NCBI GenBank assembly: GCA_004299665.1
Contig: SCQZ01000330.1
Coordinates: forward strand, 1 to 9,261
Direction of reading: 5' to 3'
DNA: 9,261 nt
From: Jatrophihabitans sp.
Lineage (GTDB): Bacteria > Actinomycetota > Actinomycetes > Mycobacteriales > Jatrophihabitantaceae
The position numbers and the translations under genes were made by a program. The notes beneath the pieces are model-generated. The model had not been told where the DNA came from. It searched no databases and worked only from the letters and a program-made list of their open reading frames with translations. Position 1 is the stretch's first letter, and each line of letters opens with the position of its first letter. Of the stretch, positions 1 to 7,900 are shown piece after piece.

Positions 1-1
1 C

Positions 2-1333
2 AGCCGGTGGCTGCGGTTCTTCTGGGTGAAGGGGTACGCCGACTACCACCCGGAGGCCGAGGGCGGCCGCCCGGCCGGGCGCACCATCGAGGCGGTCCCG
101 TTCGACACCCGCAAGCTCGGCGAGGACGAGCGGTTCCAGCGACCGAACAGCCTCAAGGGACCGCTGGGGCTGTGGGTCACCGCGAAGGACTACCACGACC
201 TGGCCATGGTCAAGCGCACCTGGGCCGGGCGGCGGGCCTCGCTGCGCGCTGCGTGGCGGGTGGGCTCCAACGTGATCCGCCGTCGGCACATGGCCACCGG
301 CGGTCGCGCGCTGGTGGCGCGGCTGCGGATGGCGCTGACGGACGCCGGCGTCCCGCTGTGGCTGCGCAGCCCGATGCGCGAACTGGTCGTCGAGGACGGC
401 CGGGTGATCGGGGCGGTGGTGGAGCGTGACGGGGCGCCGGTGCGGGTGTCGGCGCGGCGCGGCGTGCTGCTGGCCAGCGGCGGCTTCGACCACGACCCGG
501 CGATGCGCGCCCGCTACCTGCCCGAGGGCGGCCAGGACGACGCGAGCGCGGGTGCGCAGGAGAACGTGGGCGACGGCATCCGCGCAGGCATGGCGCTGGG
601 CGCGGCTGTCGACCTGATGGACGACGCGTGGTGGATGCCGTCGGTGCGGCACCCGGCGGGGCCGGTCATCCCGCTGGTGTCCGAGCGGTGCATCCCGCCG
701 TCGGTGATCGTCGACGGGTCGGGGGAGCGCTTCACCAACGAGTCGGCGCCGTACGTCAACTTCGTGCACGACCAGCTCGCCGGCAAGCACGTCCCGGCCT
801 GGTTCGTCATGGACGCGAAGGCCCGCTCGCGCTACCCGTTCGCGCAGGTGCTGCCCGGCGCGCCGTTCCCGAAGGCCTTCTACGACAAGCAGATCGTGTT
901 CCGCGCGGACACCCTCGGGGCGCTGGCGGAGCAGATCGGCGTGCCGCCGGCGGTGCTGGCCGCGACCGTCGAGCGGTTCAACGGCTTCGCCCGCACGGGG
1001 GTGGACGAGGACTTCGGCCGGGGCGCCAGCGCCTACGACCGCTACTACGGCGACCCCACCCTGCCCAACCCCAACCTGGACGTGATCGGCAGGGCGCCGT
1101 TCTACGCGATCCGCCTCGAGGTCGGCGACCTGGGCACCAAGGGCGGGCTGGTGTGCGACGAGCACGCGCGGGTGCTGCGCGAGGACGGCACCCTGATCGA
1201 GGGGCTGTACGCCACCGGCAACACGTCGGCGTCGGTGATGGGCAACGAGTACGCCGGGGCCGGCGCGACCATCGGGCCGTCGATGGTGTTCGGCTACGTG
1301 GCGGCCCGGCACGCGGCGGGCGTCGCCCCCTGA
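2..1333 (+). CDS. KstD-like FAD-dependent 3-ketosteroid dehydrogenase family protein (5' partial)
   Basis: This is the C-terminal 443 residues of a flavoprotein of the fumarate reductase/3-ketosteroid dehydrogenase family. The frame is open to the left edge, so the N-terminal FAD-binding Rossmann motif is missing and the GTG at 26 is internal. Visible family signatures are a YADYHPEAEGG segment near the start, the FAD-contact segment GVLLASGGFDHDP (around 463-500), ENVGDGIRAGMALGAA, the catalytic-domain segment ERFTNESAPYVNF (Tyr at 752-754), and a C-terminal block with GDLGTKGGL, GLYATGNTSA and MGNEYAGAGATIGPS (Tyr at 1250-1252). In known KstD enzymes two or more active-site tyrosines and a YxGxG motif act in 1,2-dehydrogenation of 3-ketosteroids; the tyrosines here are candidates for those. 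It overlaps kshB by one base, which supports a steroid role. The exact substrate (delta-1, delta-4 or another) is inferred, and related flavoproteins cannot be excluded. Confidence 0.85.
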   Translation, partial: SRWLRFFWVKGYADYHPEAEGGRPAGRTIEAVPFDTRKLGEDERFQRPNSLKGPLGLWVTAKDYHDLAMVKRTWAGRRASLRAAWRVGSNVIRRRHMATGGRALVARLRMALTDAGVPLWLRSPMRELVVEDGRVIGAVVERDGAPVRVSARRGVLLASGGFDHDPAMRARYLPEGGQDDASAGAQENVGDGIRAGMALGAAVDLMDDAWWMPSVRHPAGPVIPLVSERCIPPSVIVDGSGERFTNESAPYVNFVHDQLAGKHVPAWFVMDAKARSRYPFAQVLPGAPFPKAFYDKQIVFRADTLGALAEQIGVPPAVLAATVERFNGFARTGVDEDFGRGASAYDRYYGDPTLPNPNLDVIGRAPFYAIRLEVGDLGTKGGLVCDEHARVLREDGTLIEGLYATGNTSASVMGNEYAGAGATIGPSMVFGYVAARHAAGVAP

Positions 1334-2364
1334 TGGCGCGCGCGATCACCGTGCGGGTCGCGGACGTCGTGCACGAGACGGCCGACGCCCACACGCTGGT
1401 GCTCGACCCGGACCCGGCCGAGGCGGAGCGGTTCGCGTATGCCGCCGGGCAGTTCCTGACCGTGCACGTCCCCACCGACCGGCCCGGCGGGGCGGCGCGC
1501 TGCTACTCGCTGTGCAGTTCCCCCGCGCTGGGCGAGCCGTTGATGATCACCGTCAAGCGGACCGCCGGCGGGTACGCCTCGAACTGGATCTGCGACAACG
1601 TCGTGCCGGGCTCGACGATCGAGGTGCTGCGGCCGTCGGGCACCTTCACCCCCCGCGCGTGGGACGGGCGGTTCCTGCTGTTCGCCGCCGGCAGCGGCAT
1701 CACCCCGGTGATGTCGATCCTGAAGACCTTGCTGCACTCGGGGACCGGGACCGCGCTGCTGGTGTACGCGAACCGCGACGCGAACTCGGTGATCTTCGCG
1801 GACGAATTGGCGTCGCTGGCGCGCACGTTCGGCGACCGGTTCGCCGTGGTGCACTGGCTGGAGTCGGTGCAGGGGCTCCCGGCACGCGGGCCGCTGGCGC
1901 TGCTCGCCAGCGGGTTCGCCGGCGCGAGCGCCTGGGTCTGCGGCCCGGAGCCGTTCATGGACGTCGTCAGCGAAGCGCTCGCCGCCGCCGGGATGGCCCG
2001 CGAGAAGGTGCACCACGAGCGGTTCCTCTCCCTGGACAACGACCCGTTCGCGGTGGACGTCGAACTCGTCGCCGACGCCACGCAGGCGGCCGCGAGCGTC
2101 GAGGTGACGCTCGACGGCGCGACCACCACCGTCGCCTGGCCGGCCGGGAACCACCTGCTCGACGTGCTGCTCGCCGCCGGGCTGGACGCGCCGTTCTCCT
2201 GCCGGGAGGGGCAGTGCAGCGCCTGCGCCTGCAAGCTGCTGGCGGGCGAGGTCACCCTGGACCACAACGAGGTACTCGAGCAGGAGGACCTCGACGACGG
2301 GTACATCCTCGCCTGCCAGGCGATCGCGCAGACGCCGCAGGTGCGTGTCACGTACGACGAGTGA
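1333..2364 (+). CDS. kshB: 3-ketosteroid 9-alpha-hydroxylase reductase component (KshB-type ferredoxin reductase)
   Basis: The 343-residue protein is a three-domain electron-transfer flavoprotein. The FAD domain carries RCYSLCSSP (Arg56, Tyr58, Ser59). The NAD domain carries AAGSGITPVMS (120-125 glycine loop) and CGPEPFM (203-209). A C-terminal plant-type [2Fe-2S] domain has Cys290, Cys295, Cys298 and Cys328 (CREGQCSACAC ... ILACQ). Length, domain order and stretches such as VTVKRT-like, YASNW, YANRD, HWLES and the VTYDE end match actinobacterial KshB from memory. The role is to pass electrons from NAD(P)H to the Rieske oxygenase KshA, which 9-alpha-hydroxylates the steroid nucleus and, together with KstD, opens ring B. 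The ATG overlaps the previous stop (TGATG), so translation is probably coupled; no strong Shine-Dalgarno is seen. No kshA is in the window. Service to another Rieske oxygenase is possible. Confidence 0.88.
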   Translation: MARAITVRVADVVHETADAHTLVLDPDPAEAERFAYAAGQFLTVHVPTDRPGGAARCYSLCSSPALGEPLMITVKRTAGGYASNWICDNVVPGSTIEVLRPSGTFTPRAWDGRFLLFAAGSGITPVMSILKTLLHSGTGTALLVYANRDANSVIFADELASLARTFGDRFAVVHWLESVQGLPARGPLALLASGFAGASAWVCGPEPFMDVVSEALAAAGMAREKVHHERFLSLDNDPFAVDVELVADATQAAASVEVTLDGATTTVAWPAGNHLLDVLLAAGLDAPFSCREGQCSACACKLLAGEVTLDHNEVLEQEDLDDGYILACQAIAQTPQVRVTYDE

Positions 2365-2384
2365 GTGGGACGACCCGGCGCTGC

Positions 2385-2390
2385 GGGAGA
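2385..2390 (+). promoter_or_regulatory. Shine-Dalgarno site deciding the regulator start
   Basis: GGGAGA lies 8 nt before the ATG at 2399. It favours that ATG over the in-frame GTG at 2345, which lies inside the end of kshB and would add 18 residues of non-domain sequence. Confidence 0.6.
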
Positions 2391-2398
2391 ATGCCGCC

Positions 2399-3325
2399 AT
2401 GACCGTCGGGGGAGATCGCACCGGGCGCCGCCGTCCCCGCTCGCAGGCGCACGTCGCGCTGGGCGCCGTGCTGCGGGCGGCGCGGCAACGCGCGGGCGCC
2501 GGCACCCGGGACCTGGGCTATTCGTCCGGGCACATCTCCAACGTGGAGCGGGGTTTCGTCACCCCCTCGCGCGACCTGCTCGAGGCGTACCTCGGGATCG
2601 GGGCGGACCCCACCGCCGTGCAGGCGGCGTACGAGCGGTTGCAGCACGAGGCGCGCGCGGCCCGGGACGAGCGGCGCCGCCGGGGCCACGCGCGCCCGGA
2701 CCTGCGCCAGCCGGCGGACGTCGGCGAGCGCACGCGCCCGGACGACGTGCGGCTGCACTACGCCGTGGAGCGCTACGACGTGGAGTTCGACCTCTCCGCG
2801 TCCGGGTCGATCGCCACCGTGACCTCGACGGCCGACATCCGCGCCCTCACGCCGGGCGTGCGCTACTACTACACCGGTCACGCGCCGTCCACCCGGGTGC
2901 GACCGAAGGACCTCGGGCTGCGGGTGTTCGCCGGTGCGCGGATCGCCCACGTGAACCAGACGCCGCTGGGGACGGCCGATGTCTACCTGCGGCTGGACCG
3001 GCAACTCGAGCCGGACGACCCCGCACCGCACCGCCTGCGTTACCGGGTCACCGTCGACGACGACGACCTCGCCGACCCGGAGATCCAGTACCTCACCCGG
3101 CCCGGCATCCGCCGGCACCGGCTGACCTGCCGCTTCACCGCGCCTGCCGTGCCGGAACGGATCTGGTGGGTGGAGTCCGCGGACGGGCTGACCCGGAACA
3201 AGATCGGGCCACAGAACGAACTCGCCCCCTCCGCGGACGGGTGCTACGAGTGGTTCTTCGACGCGATCGTGCCGGGCTGGACGTACGGCTTCGTCTGGAC
3301 CTGGCCCGCGGGGCTGCGGCGCTGA
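2399..3325 (+). CDS. XRE-type HTH regulator with an uncharacterised C-terminal domain
   Basis: The 308-residue protein begins 34 nt after kshB and is probably cotranscribed with it. Residues about 18-70 form a helix-turn-helix (LGAVLRAARQRAG, then DLGYSSGHISNVERG, then TPSRDLLEAYLGI). The segment between the first helix and the recognition helix is about four residues shorter than in usual XRE domains. A basic, probably helical linker (about 85-105, with RDERRRRG) follows. Residues about 117-303 form a domain I cannot assign; it is rich in aromatics and beta-prone (VRYYYTG, IWWVESADG, CYEWFFDAIVPGWTYGFVWTWP), with no membrane segment or metal motif. A cytosolic DNA-binding regulator with a C-terminal ligand-sensing or oligomerisation domain is the likely reading. 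Control of the upstream steroid genes is inferred from position only. Confidence 0.75.
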   Translation: MTVGGDRTGRRRPRSQAHVALGAVLRAARQRAGAGTRDLGYSSGHISNVERGFVTPSRDLLEAYLGIGADPTAVQAAYERLQHEARAARDERRRRGHARPDLRQPADVGERTRPDDVRLHYAVERYDVEFDLSASGSIATVTSTADIRALTPGVRYYYTGHAPSTRVRPKDLGLRVFAGARIAHVNQTPLGTADVYLRLDRQLEPDDPAPHRLRYRVTVDDDDLADPEIQYLTRPGIRRHRLTCRFTAPAVPERIWWVESADGLTRNKIGPQNELAPSADGCYEWFFDAIVPGWTYGFVWTWPAGLRR

Positions 3326-3356
3326 TCGTTGCTTGCCTCTGGGCAAGCAGTGATCA
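3323..3356 (+). terminator. Strong hairpin at the end of the regulator gene
   Basis: The stem pairs 3323-3337 with 3342-3356 (15 bp including two G-U pairs) around a TCTG loop. The core is GCTTGCC/GGCAAGC, and the left arm starts with the TGA stop codon. No T-tract follows, as is common for actinobacterial hairpin terminators. It separates the catabolic unit from the toxin-antitoxin cluster. Confidence 0.65.
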
Positions 3357-3506
3357 TGCTCCCTACGCTGTGCTGGCGGTCGCCGCGCTGCGGCCGGGTG
3401 TCGCCGTCAACCCGACGGGTCGGGGGTACGTCGAGGCGGGTGACGACACACCCGGCCGCGGAACCCCGCAGATCGTTCGTCAACGGCGTCCCGTCCGGAT
3501 GCTGCG
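3357..3506. other. Intergenic stretch with small dyads, no gene
   Basis: I see no convincing gene between the terminator hairpin and the antitoxin promoter. Two short dyads are present: CCCGAC-GG-GTCGGG at 3411-3424 (with the overlapping odd palindrome ACCCGACGGGT at 3410-3420) and CGGGTG-6-CACCCG at 3437-3454. They could be operator sites, but dyads of this size arise often by chance in DNA this GC-rich. Confidence 0.35.
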
Positions 3507-3512
3507 TACACT
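3507..3512 (+). promoter_or_regulatory. -10 element of a probable leaderless promoter for the CcdA-like/PIN module
   Basis: TACACT fits the actinobacterial TAnnnT -10 consensus. The ATG at 3519 begins 6 nt after it, just where transcription would start, which indicates a leaderless mRNA. No good -35 hexamer is visible at 17 nt. The 8-bp palindrome ATGCGCAT (3513-3520) lies over the start point. Confidence 0.55.
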
Positions 3513-3518
3513 ATGCGC

Positions 3519-3788
3519 ATGGCGCGTGTGAACATCACGATCCCCGACGAGGTGTTGCTCGCGGCCAGATCGGCAGGCCTGAACGTATCGCGGCTGGCGA
3601 CCGCGGCGCTCGCCGAGGAACTGGACCGGAGGGCGAAGATCGCCGAACTCGACCGCTACCTGACGGAGGCGGCAGGCGGATCGGCGGCCGTCTCGGCAGG
3701 CGATGCACGTGCCGCGCGGGAGTGGGCCGATCGCGCGCTCGACGGCACGCGCGCGGCAGGACGCAGGCGACCGACGCGTACCGCGTGA
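3519..3788 (+). CDS. CcdA-like ribbon-helix-helix antitoxin
   Basis: The 89-residue protein opens with a ribbon-helix-helix pattern: strand ARVNITIP (2-9), helix DEVLLAARSAG (10-20), then NVSRLATAALAEELDR (22-37). This is the arrangement of CcdA/CopG-type antitoxins, which bind their own operator as dimers and neutralise a partner toxin through a disordered C-terminus. Residues 38-89 are charged and low in hydrophobics, ending RAAGRRRPTRTA, as expected for such a tail. The start at 3519 is preferred to the ATG at 3513 because of the leaderless promoter spacing and because MARVNI begins the family pattern directly. The stop overlaps the toxin start by four bases. A CcdA-like antitoxin beside a PIN toxin rather than CcdB is a mixed pairing. 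Confidence 0.82.
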   Translation: MARVNITIPDEVLLAARSAGLNVSRLATAALAEELDRRAKIAELDRYLTEAAGGSAAVSAGDARAAREWADRALDGTRAAGRRRPTRTA

Positions 3789-4171
3789 ACGTCGTCTTCG
3801 ATGCGGGCGCGCTGCGCGCGTTCCCGGCGCAGCCGGCTCGCCTGCAGGAATTGCTCCGGCGCGGATTGTGGCCGGCCCAGGTGCCGAGCGTGGTGCTGAC
3901 CGAGGCGCTCACGGGCGATCATCGGCGGGACTTCCCGGTCGACCGGTTGCTGCGGGCGTGCCAGGTCCGGTCGGTGGACGAGGTGCTGGCGCGGCGTGCG
4001 GCGCGGCTGCGGACCGCTACCGGCCGCGCCGGTGCGATCTCCGCTGTCGACGCCGTCGTCGTCGCCCTCGCCGAGGCACTGGGTGGCGGATGGGTGTTCA
4101 CCTCGGACCCGCGGGATCTTCGCGCATTGGCCGACCTGGCCGCCTCGCCGATCACGGTGGTGGCGGTCTGA
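3785..4171 (+). CDS. PIN-domain ribonuclease toxin (VapC-like)
   Basis: The 128-residue protein starts at a GTG that shares GTGA with the antitoxin stop, a coupling typical of type II toxin-antitoxin operons. The length and layout are those of a single PIN domain. The four acidic active-site positions are present: Asp6 (VVFDAGAL), Glu40 (VVLTEALTG), Asp89 (ISAVDAVVVALA) and Asp108 (VFTSDPRDL). Such toxins are Mg2+-dependent RNases that cut tRNA or rRNA and arrest growth when the antitoxin is lost. The intact catalytic set suggests an active enzyme; the RNA target cannot be read from sequence. The gene converges on vapC with a 29-nt gap. Confidence 0.85.
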   Translation: MNVVFDAGALRAFPAQPARLQELLRRGLWPAQVPSVVLTEALTGDHRRDFPVDRLLRACQVRSVDEVLARRAARLRTATGRAGAISAVDAVVVALAEALGGGWVFTSDPRDLRALADLAASPITVVAV

Positions 4172-4200
4172 GCCGCTGCGGCCGACGCCGACGACGCGGG

Positions 4201-4638
4201 TCAGCCGATGACCCGGACCAGGTGCTGGTCGGCGGCTGGCAGCGCGCCGCGGATCCTCGCATCGAAGCTGACGAGTGTCGCGCCGTGCGCCGCGGCCAGG
4301 TTGACCAGGTGGAAGTCCGGGGCCTGCCGGTGACCCGCGAGACCGACCAGGTCGATCAGCGCCGCGCCGAGGCTGGAGTCGTCGGCGAGGAAGGCGGACC
4401 GCGGGTCCGCACGCAGGCCCGCGAGGATGGCGACCGCCTGCCCGCCGCTCACCGGTTGCCCGGTGACCACCGGGTTGAGCAGCAACCGCACCAACCCGTT
4501 CTCGGTCAGCGGGGTAGTGGCGAAGGCCGCAACCCCCGCGAGCCAGCGATGCGCCTGCGCATGATGCTGATGGGACGGGTTGGTGAGGGCGACGAGCACG
4601 TTGACGTCCGGGAGCGGGATGCGTGGATCGTCAGGCAT
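4201..4638 (-). CDS. vapC: VapC-family PIN ribonuclease toxin
   Basis: The 145-residue PIN protein belongs to the VapC subgroup with a DVNVLVAL start, a TENGLVRLLLNP motif and a late LVSFDARI. Predicted Mg2+ ligands are Asp11, Glu46, Asp108 (APDFHLVNLA) and Asp126 (VSFDARI), all present, so the toxin looks intact. The role is site-specific RNA cleavage leading to growth arrest, held in check by the VapB encoded just upstream. The start overlaps the vapB stop by 8 nt, which implies translational coupling. The gene is convergent with the other PIN toxin, and the two PIN proteins differ clearly around their motifs, so this is not a recent duplication. Confidence 0.9.
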   Translation of the reverse strand: MPDDPRIPLPDVNVLVALTNPSHQHHAQAHRWLAGVAAFATTPLTENGLVRLLLNPVVTGQPVSGGQAVAILAGLRADPRSAFLADDSSLGAALIDLVGLAGHRQAPDFHLVNLAAAHGATLVSFDARIRGALPAADQHLVRVIG

Positions 4639-4858
4639 CGGCCAGCGCGTCCTGCACCATCCGGTCGGTGATCACGTGGCCGGGCACCTCGGGCAGCATC
4701 GGGAAGGTGCCGCCGGCATGGACTGCCTGGCCGCCCTGCGCCTGCAGGCCCGCCAGCGCCAGCTCGGAGACGGCCCGGCCGAGGGAGACGCCGTGCTCGT
4801 GAGCCTGGCTGCGGGCAGCGGCGAGGACGCGGTCGTCCAGGTCGAGGGTGGTGCGCAT
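4631..4858 (-). CDS. vapB: VapB-family ribbon-helix-helix antitoxin
   Basis: The 75-residue protein has a ribbon-helix-helix N-terminus (strand MRTTLDL, helix DDRVLAAARSQAHEHG, turn GVS, helix LGRAVSELALAGL, residues 1-38). It ends in a tail with FPMLPEVPG and ITDRMVQDAL, the usual toxin-binding part of VapB proteins paired with this VapC type. It neutralises VapC and probably represses its own promoter as a VapBC complex. The ATG lies 6 nt after a TAGCGT -10 element, so the mRNA is probably leaderless; a GGAG two bases before the ATG is too close to be a good ribosome site. The gene starts 56 nt after the hsdR stop on the same strand. Confidence 0.87.
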   Translation of the reverse strand: MRTTLDLDDRVLAAARSQAHEHGVSLGRAVSELALAGLQAQGGQAVHAGGTFPMLPEVPGHVITDRMVQDALADA

Positions 4859-4864
4859 GGCTCC

Positions 4865-4870
4865 ACGCTA
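4865..4870 (-). promoter_or_regulatory. -10 element of the vapBC promoter
   Basis: On the minus strand TAGCGT (TAnnnT) is followed after 6 nt by the vapB ATG, the same spacing as in front of the CcdA-like gene. This gives vapBC its own leaderless promoter in the short gap after hsdR. The -35 region is poor (about CTGATG at 4893-4888), which fits regulation through the adjacent repeats. Confidence 0.5.
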
Positions 4871-4871
4871 T

Positions 4872-4892
4872 CGCATCACGCATCACGCATCA
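4872..4892 (-). repeat. Three perfect tandem heptamers in the vapBC promoter, candidate VapB operator
   Basis: TGATGCG on the minus strand (CGCATCA on the plus strand) is repeated three times without a mismatch at 4872-4878, 4879-4885 and 4886-4892. The array fills the spacer between the -10 element and the -35 position and stops just before the palindrome CAGCGCTG (4891-4898). Ribbon-helix-helix antitoxins commonly bind short repeated sites, so an autoregulatory operator is the likely role. Confidence 0.6.
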
Positions 4893-4914
4893 GCGCTGCC
4901 CGGGGTGGTGAGCG

Positions 4915-7900
4915 TCACCCCAGGCCGTGGTAGCGCTCGACGAACGCGGCGAGACGGTCGAGCACGGCCGCCTTCGTCGCCGCGTGCGCGTTCTCGGGCG
5001 TGAAGCGGGAGGCGGGCGGCAGGACTGCGGTGATCGCGGTCCCGGCGGTGGGGATCGCGCCGTCGCGCAGCGCGTCGGCCACGAACGCGCGGGCCTGCTC
5101 GGGTCGCAGGCCACCCTCGGCGATGATGGCCTCCAGTTCCTGCTCGCGGCGGGCGGCGACGTAGGCGCGCCAGTCGGCGTCGACGTCCGAGCGCACCGTG
5201 AGCGAGTCGACGAACGCCTCGATCAGGTCGCGCTTGTTGCGCAGCGTCGGGCTGGCGTCGACGGCTCGGCTGATCGCGGCCCGCACCTCGCGGTCGCGGC
5301 CGGTGCCGTGCTCGTCGAGGTAGCGGCGCACCAGCATCAGGATGTAGTCGACGTCGACCTCGGTCTGCTTGATCAGCTCGATCTCGAAGACGACGTCGTC
5401 GGCGATCGACTCGCGGTCGGCGGCGGCCCGACGGCGGAACTCGCGGGCCAGGTCGAGGTAGATGCCCAGGTAGTCCTGCACCTGCCCCTCGGACAGGAGG
5501 CGGTCGTCTGCGAAGTCGTCGAACGCGGTGAGGATGTTGCGCAGCCGCAGGATCGCTCCGACCAGCGCGATGAACGCCTTCTGGTTCGCCTCACCGACGA
5601 TGGGCTCGCCCAGCGGGAAGCGCTGCAACAGTTCGGCCACCTGTGTCGCATACTCGGCGTGGTACTCCGCGTAGGGCCGCAGCAGCACGATGCCGCCGGC
5701 CTGCGGGTTCCCGAACAGCGCCAGCGCCTCGGCCGTCGCGTCGTCGAGGTTGCGGAAGGTGACGATGTTGCCGAAGGTCTTGACCGAGTCGAGGATGCGG
5801 TTGGTCCGCGAGAACGCCTGGATCAGGCCGTGCTGGCGCAGTGACTTGTCCACCCACAGCGTGTTCAGGCCCGTGGCGTCGAAGCCGGTGAGGAACATGT
5901 TGACGACGACCGCGAGGTCGAGGTCGCGGTTGCGCAGTCGCCTCGCGACGTCGACGTAGTAACGGTCGAAGCCGTCGCCGGACGTGCTGTGGTTGGTGCC
6001 GAACAGGTCGTTGTAGTCGGCGACCGCGTCCTCGAGGAACTCGCGCGACGGGCCGTCCAGGTCGTGCGTCTCGAACTGCTCGTCGGCGAGCAGGCCGTCG
6101 GGCTGTTCCTCGTTCGGGGCGTAGCTGAAGATGGTCGCGACCTGCAGCCGGCGGTAACCGGGGTTCACCGCCTCGCGTTGGCGCTGCGCCAGTTCGAAGG
6201 CGTTGTAGTAGCGCTTGGCGGCGTCGATGGAGGCGGTCGCGAACAGCGAGTTGAAGGTGCCCTTCGTCTTCTGGGCGAAGTGGTCCAGGACGTAGTCGAC
6301 GACGTTCGCGATGCGCTCCGGGGCGAGCAGCGCGGTCTCGGTCTCGATGCCGGGAACGAGGGCGTCGGCGGCGCCGTCGGAGGTCCTGATGGTGTTGACG
6401 TGATCGATGCGGAACGGCAGGACGTTCCTGTCGGTGATCGCGTCGACGATGGTGTAGGTGTGCAGCCGCTCGCCGAAGGCCTGCTCGGTCGTGCGCAGCA
6501 GCGGCTTGCCGCCCGACGGTGCGTTCTGGGCGAAGATCGGGGTTCCGGTGAAGCCGAACAGGTGGTAGCCGCGGAAGGACCTGGTCACCGCGTCGTGCAT
6601 GTCGCCGAACTGGCTGCGGTGGCACTCGTCGAAGATGATCACGACGTGCTGCCCGAAGACCTCCGAACCGCGGCTCGCGCCGATGAAGCGCGCGAGCTTC
6701 TGGATGGTGGTGACGATGATCCGCGCGCCCGGGTCGGCGAGCTGGCGGGCGAGCACCCTCGTCGAGGCGTTGGAGTTGGCGCCGCCCCTCTCGAAGCGGT
6801 CGTACTCGCGGACGGTCTGGAAGTCGAGGTCCTTGCGGTCGACGACGAACAGCACCTTGTCCACGCCCGGCATCCGGCTCGCGAGCTGCGCAGCCTTGAA
6901 GCTGGTCAGCGTCTTGCCCGAGCCGGTAGTGTGCCAGACGTAACCGCCCGCCGCGAGCGTGCCGGCCTGCTTGTAGGTGGTCGAGGTGGCGATGCGCGCC
7001 AGGATGCGCTCGGTCGCGACGATCTGGTACGGGCGCATCACCAGCAGCTTGCGGTCGACGTCGAAGACGCAGTAGCGGGTGAGGATGTTCAGCAGTGTGT
7101 GCTTGGCGAAGAAGGTCCCCGTGAACCCGGGCAGGTCGGCGATGGGGCGGTTGGTGGCGTCGGCCCACCAGCTGGTGAACTCGAAGGTGTTCGAGCTCTG
7201 GCGGCGTGACCGGCGCCGGCCCGCGGCCTGCTGGGCGACGTGCCGGTCGCGGGTGGTGTTGCTGTAGTACTTGGTCAGCGTGCCGTTGCTGATCACGAAC
7301 AGCTGCACGTACTCGAACAGGCCGGAGCCGGACCAGAAGCTGTCGCGCTGGTAGCGGTTGATCTGGTTGAACGCCTCGCGGATGTCGACGCCGCGGCGCT
7401 TGAGCTCGACGTGCACCAACGGCAGGCCGTTGACCAGGATCGTGACGTCGTACCGGTTCGCGCGCGCGGCGGCGGTGCCGTCCACCTCGTACTGGTTGAT
7501 CACCTGGAGCCGGTTGTTGTGGATCACCCGCTTGTCCAGGAGGTAGACGTTCTTGACGGTGCCGTCGTCGCGGTGCAGGACCTGGACGTGGTCCTCCTGG
7601 ATGCGCGCGGTCTTCTCGACGATGCCGTCGGAGGCGCCCGCGATGCTCTCGGCGAAGAAGCGCTGCCACTCGGCGTCGGTGAAGGTGATGGCGTTGAGCG
7701 CCTCGAGTTGGGTGCGCAGGTTGGCGACGAGGCCGGCCTCGCCGGTGACGGGCAGGTACTCGTAGGCCTGCTCGACCAGCTGCGCGACGAACACGGCCTC
7801 GAGCTGCGCCTCGCTCTGGTAGGCCGTCCGACGCCGCGGGTCGGGGACGAACTCGGCGACGACGGTCGACTCGTCGCTGATCGCGATGGGCTCGTAGCGC

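Noticed and set aside
2345..2398. GTG at 2345 as the start of the regulator gene
   Set aside because: It overlaps kshB, lacks a ribosome site, and adds residues outside the HTH domain; the ATG at 2399 has GGGAGA 8 nt upstream.
1294..3346. Minus-strand frames across kshB and the regulator (1294-2505, 2348-3346)
   Set aside because: They are antisense to well-supported genes and are Arg/Gly/Val/Pro-rich without motifs.
3410..3454. Dyads CCCGAC-GG-GTCGGG and CGGGTG-6-CACCCG as operators or RNA elements
   Set aside because: Arms of 5-6 bp made of G and C are expected by chance here; kept only as a note in the intergenic entry.
4172..4182. GCCGCTGCGGC between the convergent toxin genes as a terminator
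   Set aside because: The stem leaves a one-base loop and is too short to be convincing.
5591..7669. 692-codon minus-strand frame inside hsdR
   Set aside because: It is the out-of-frame shadow of hsdR in GC-rich DNA, dominated by Arg, Pro, His and Ala, with no domain.
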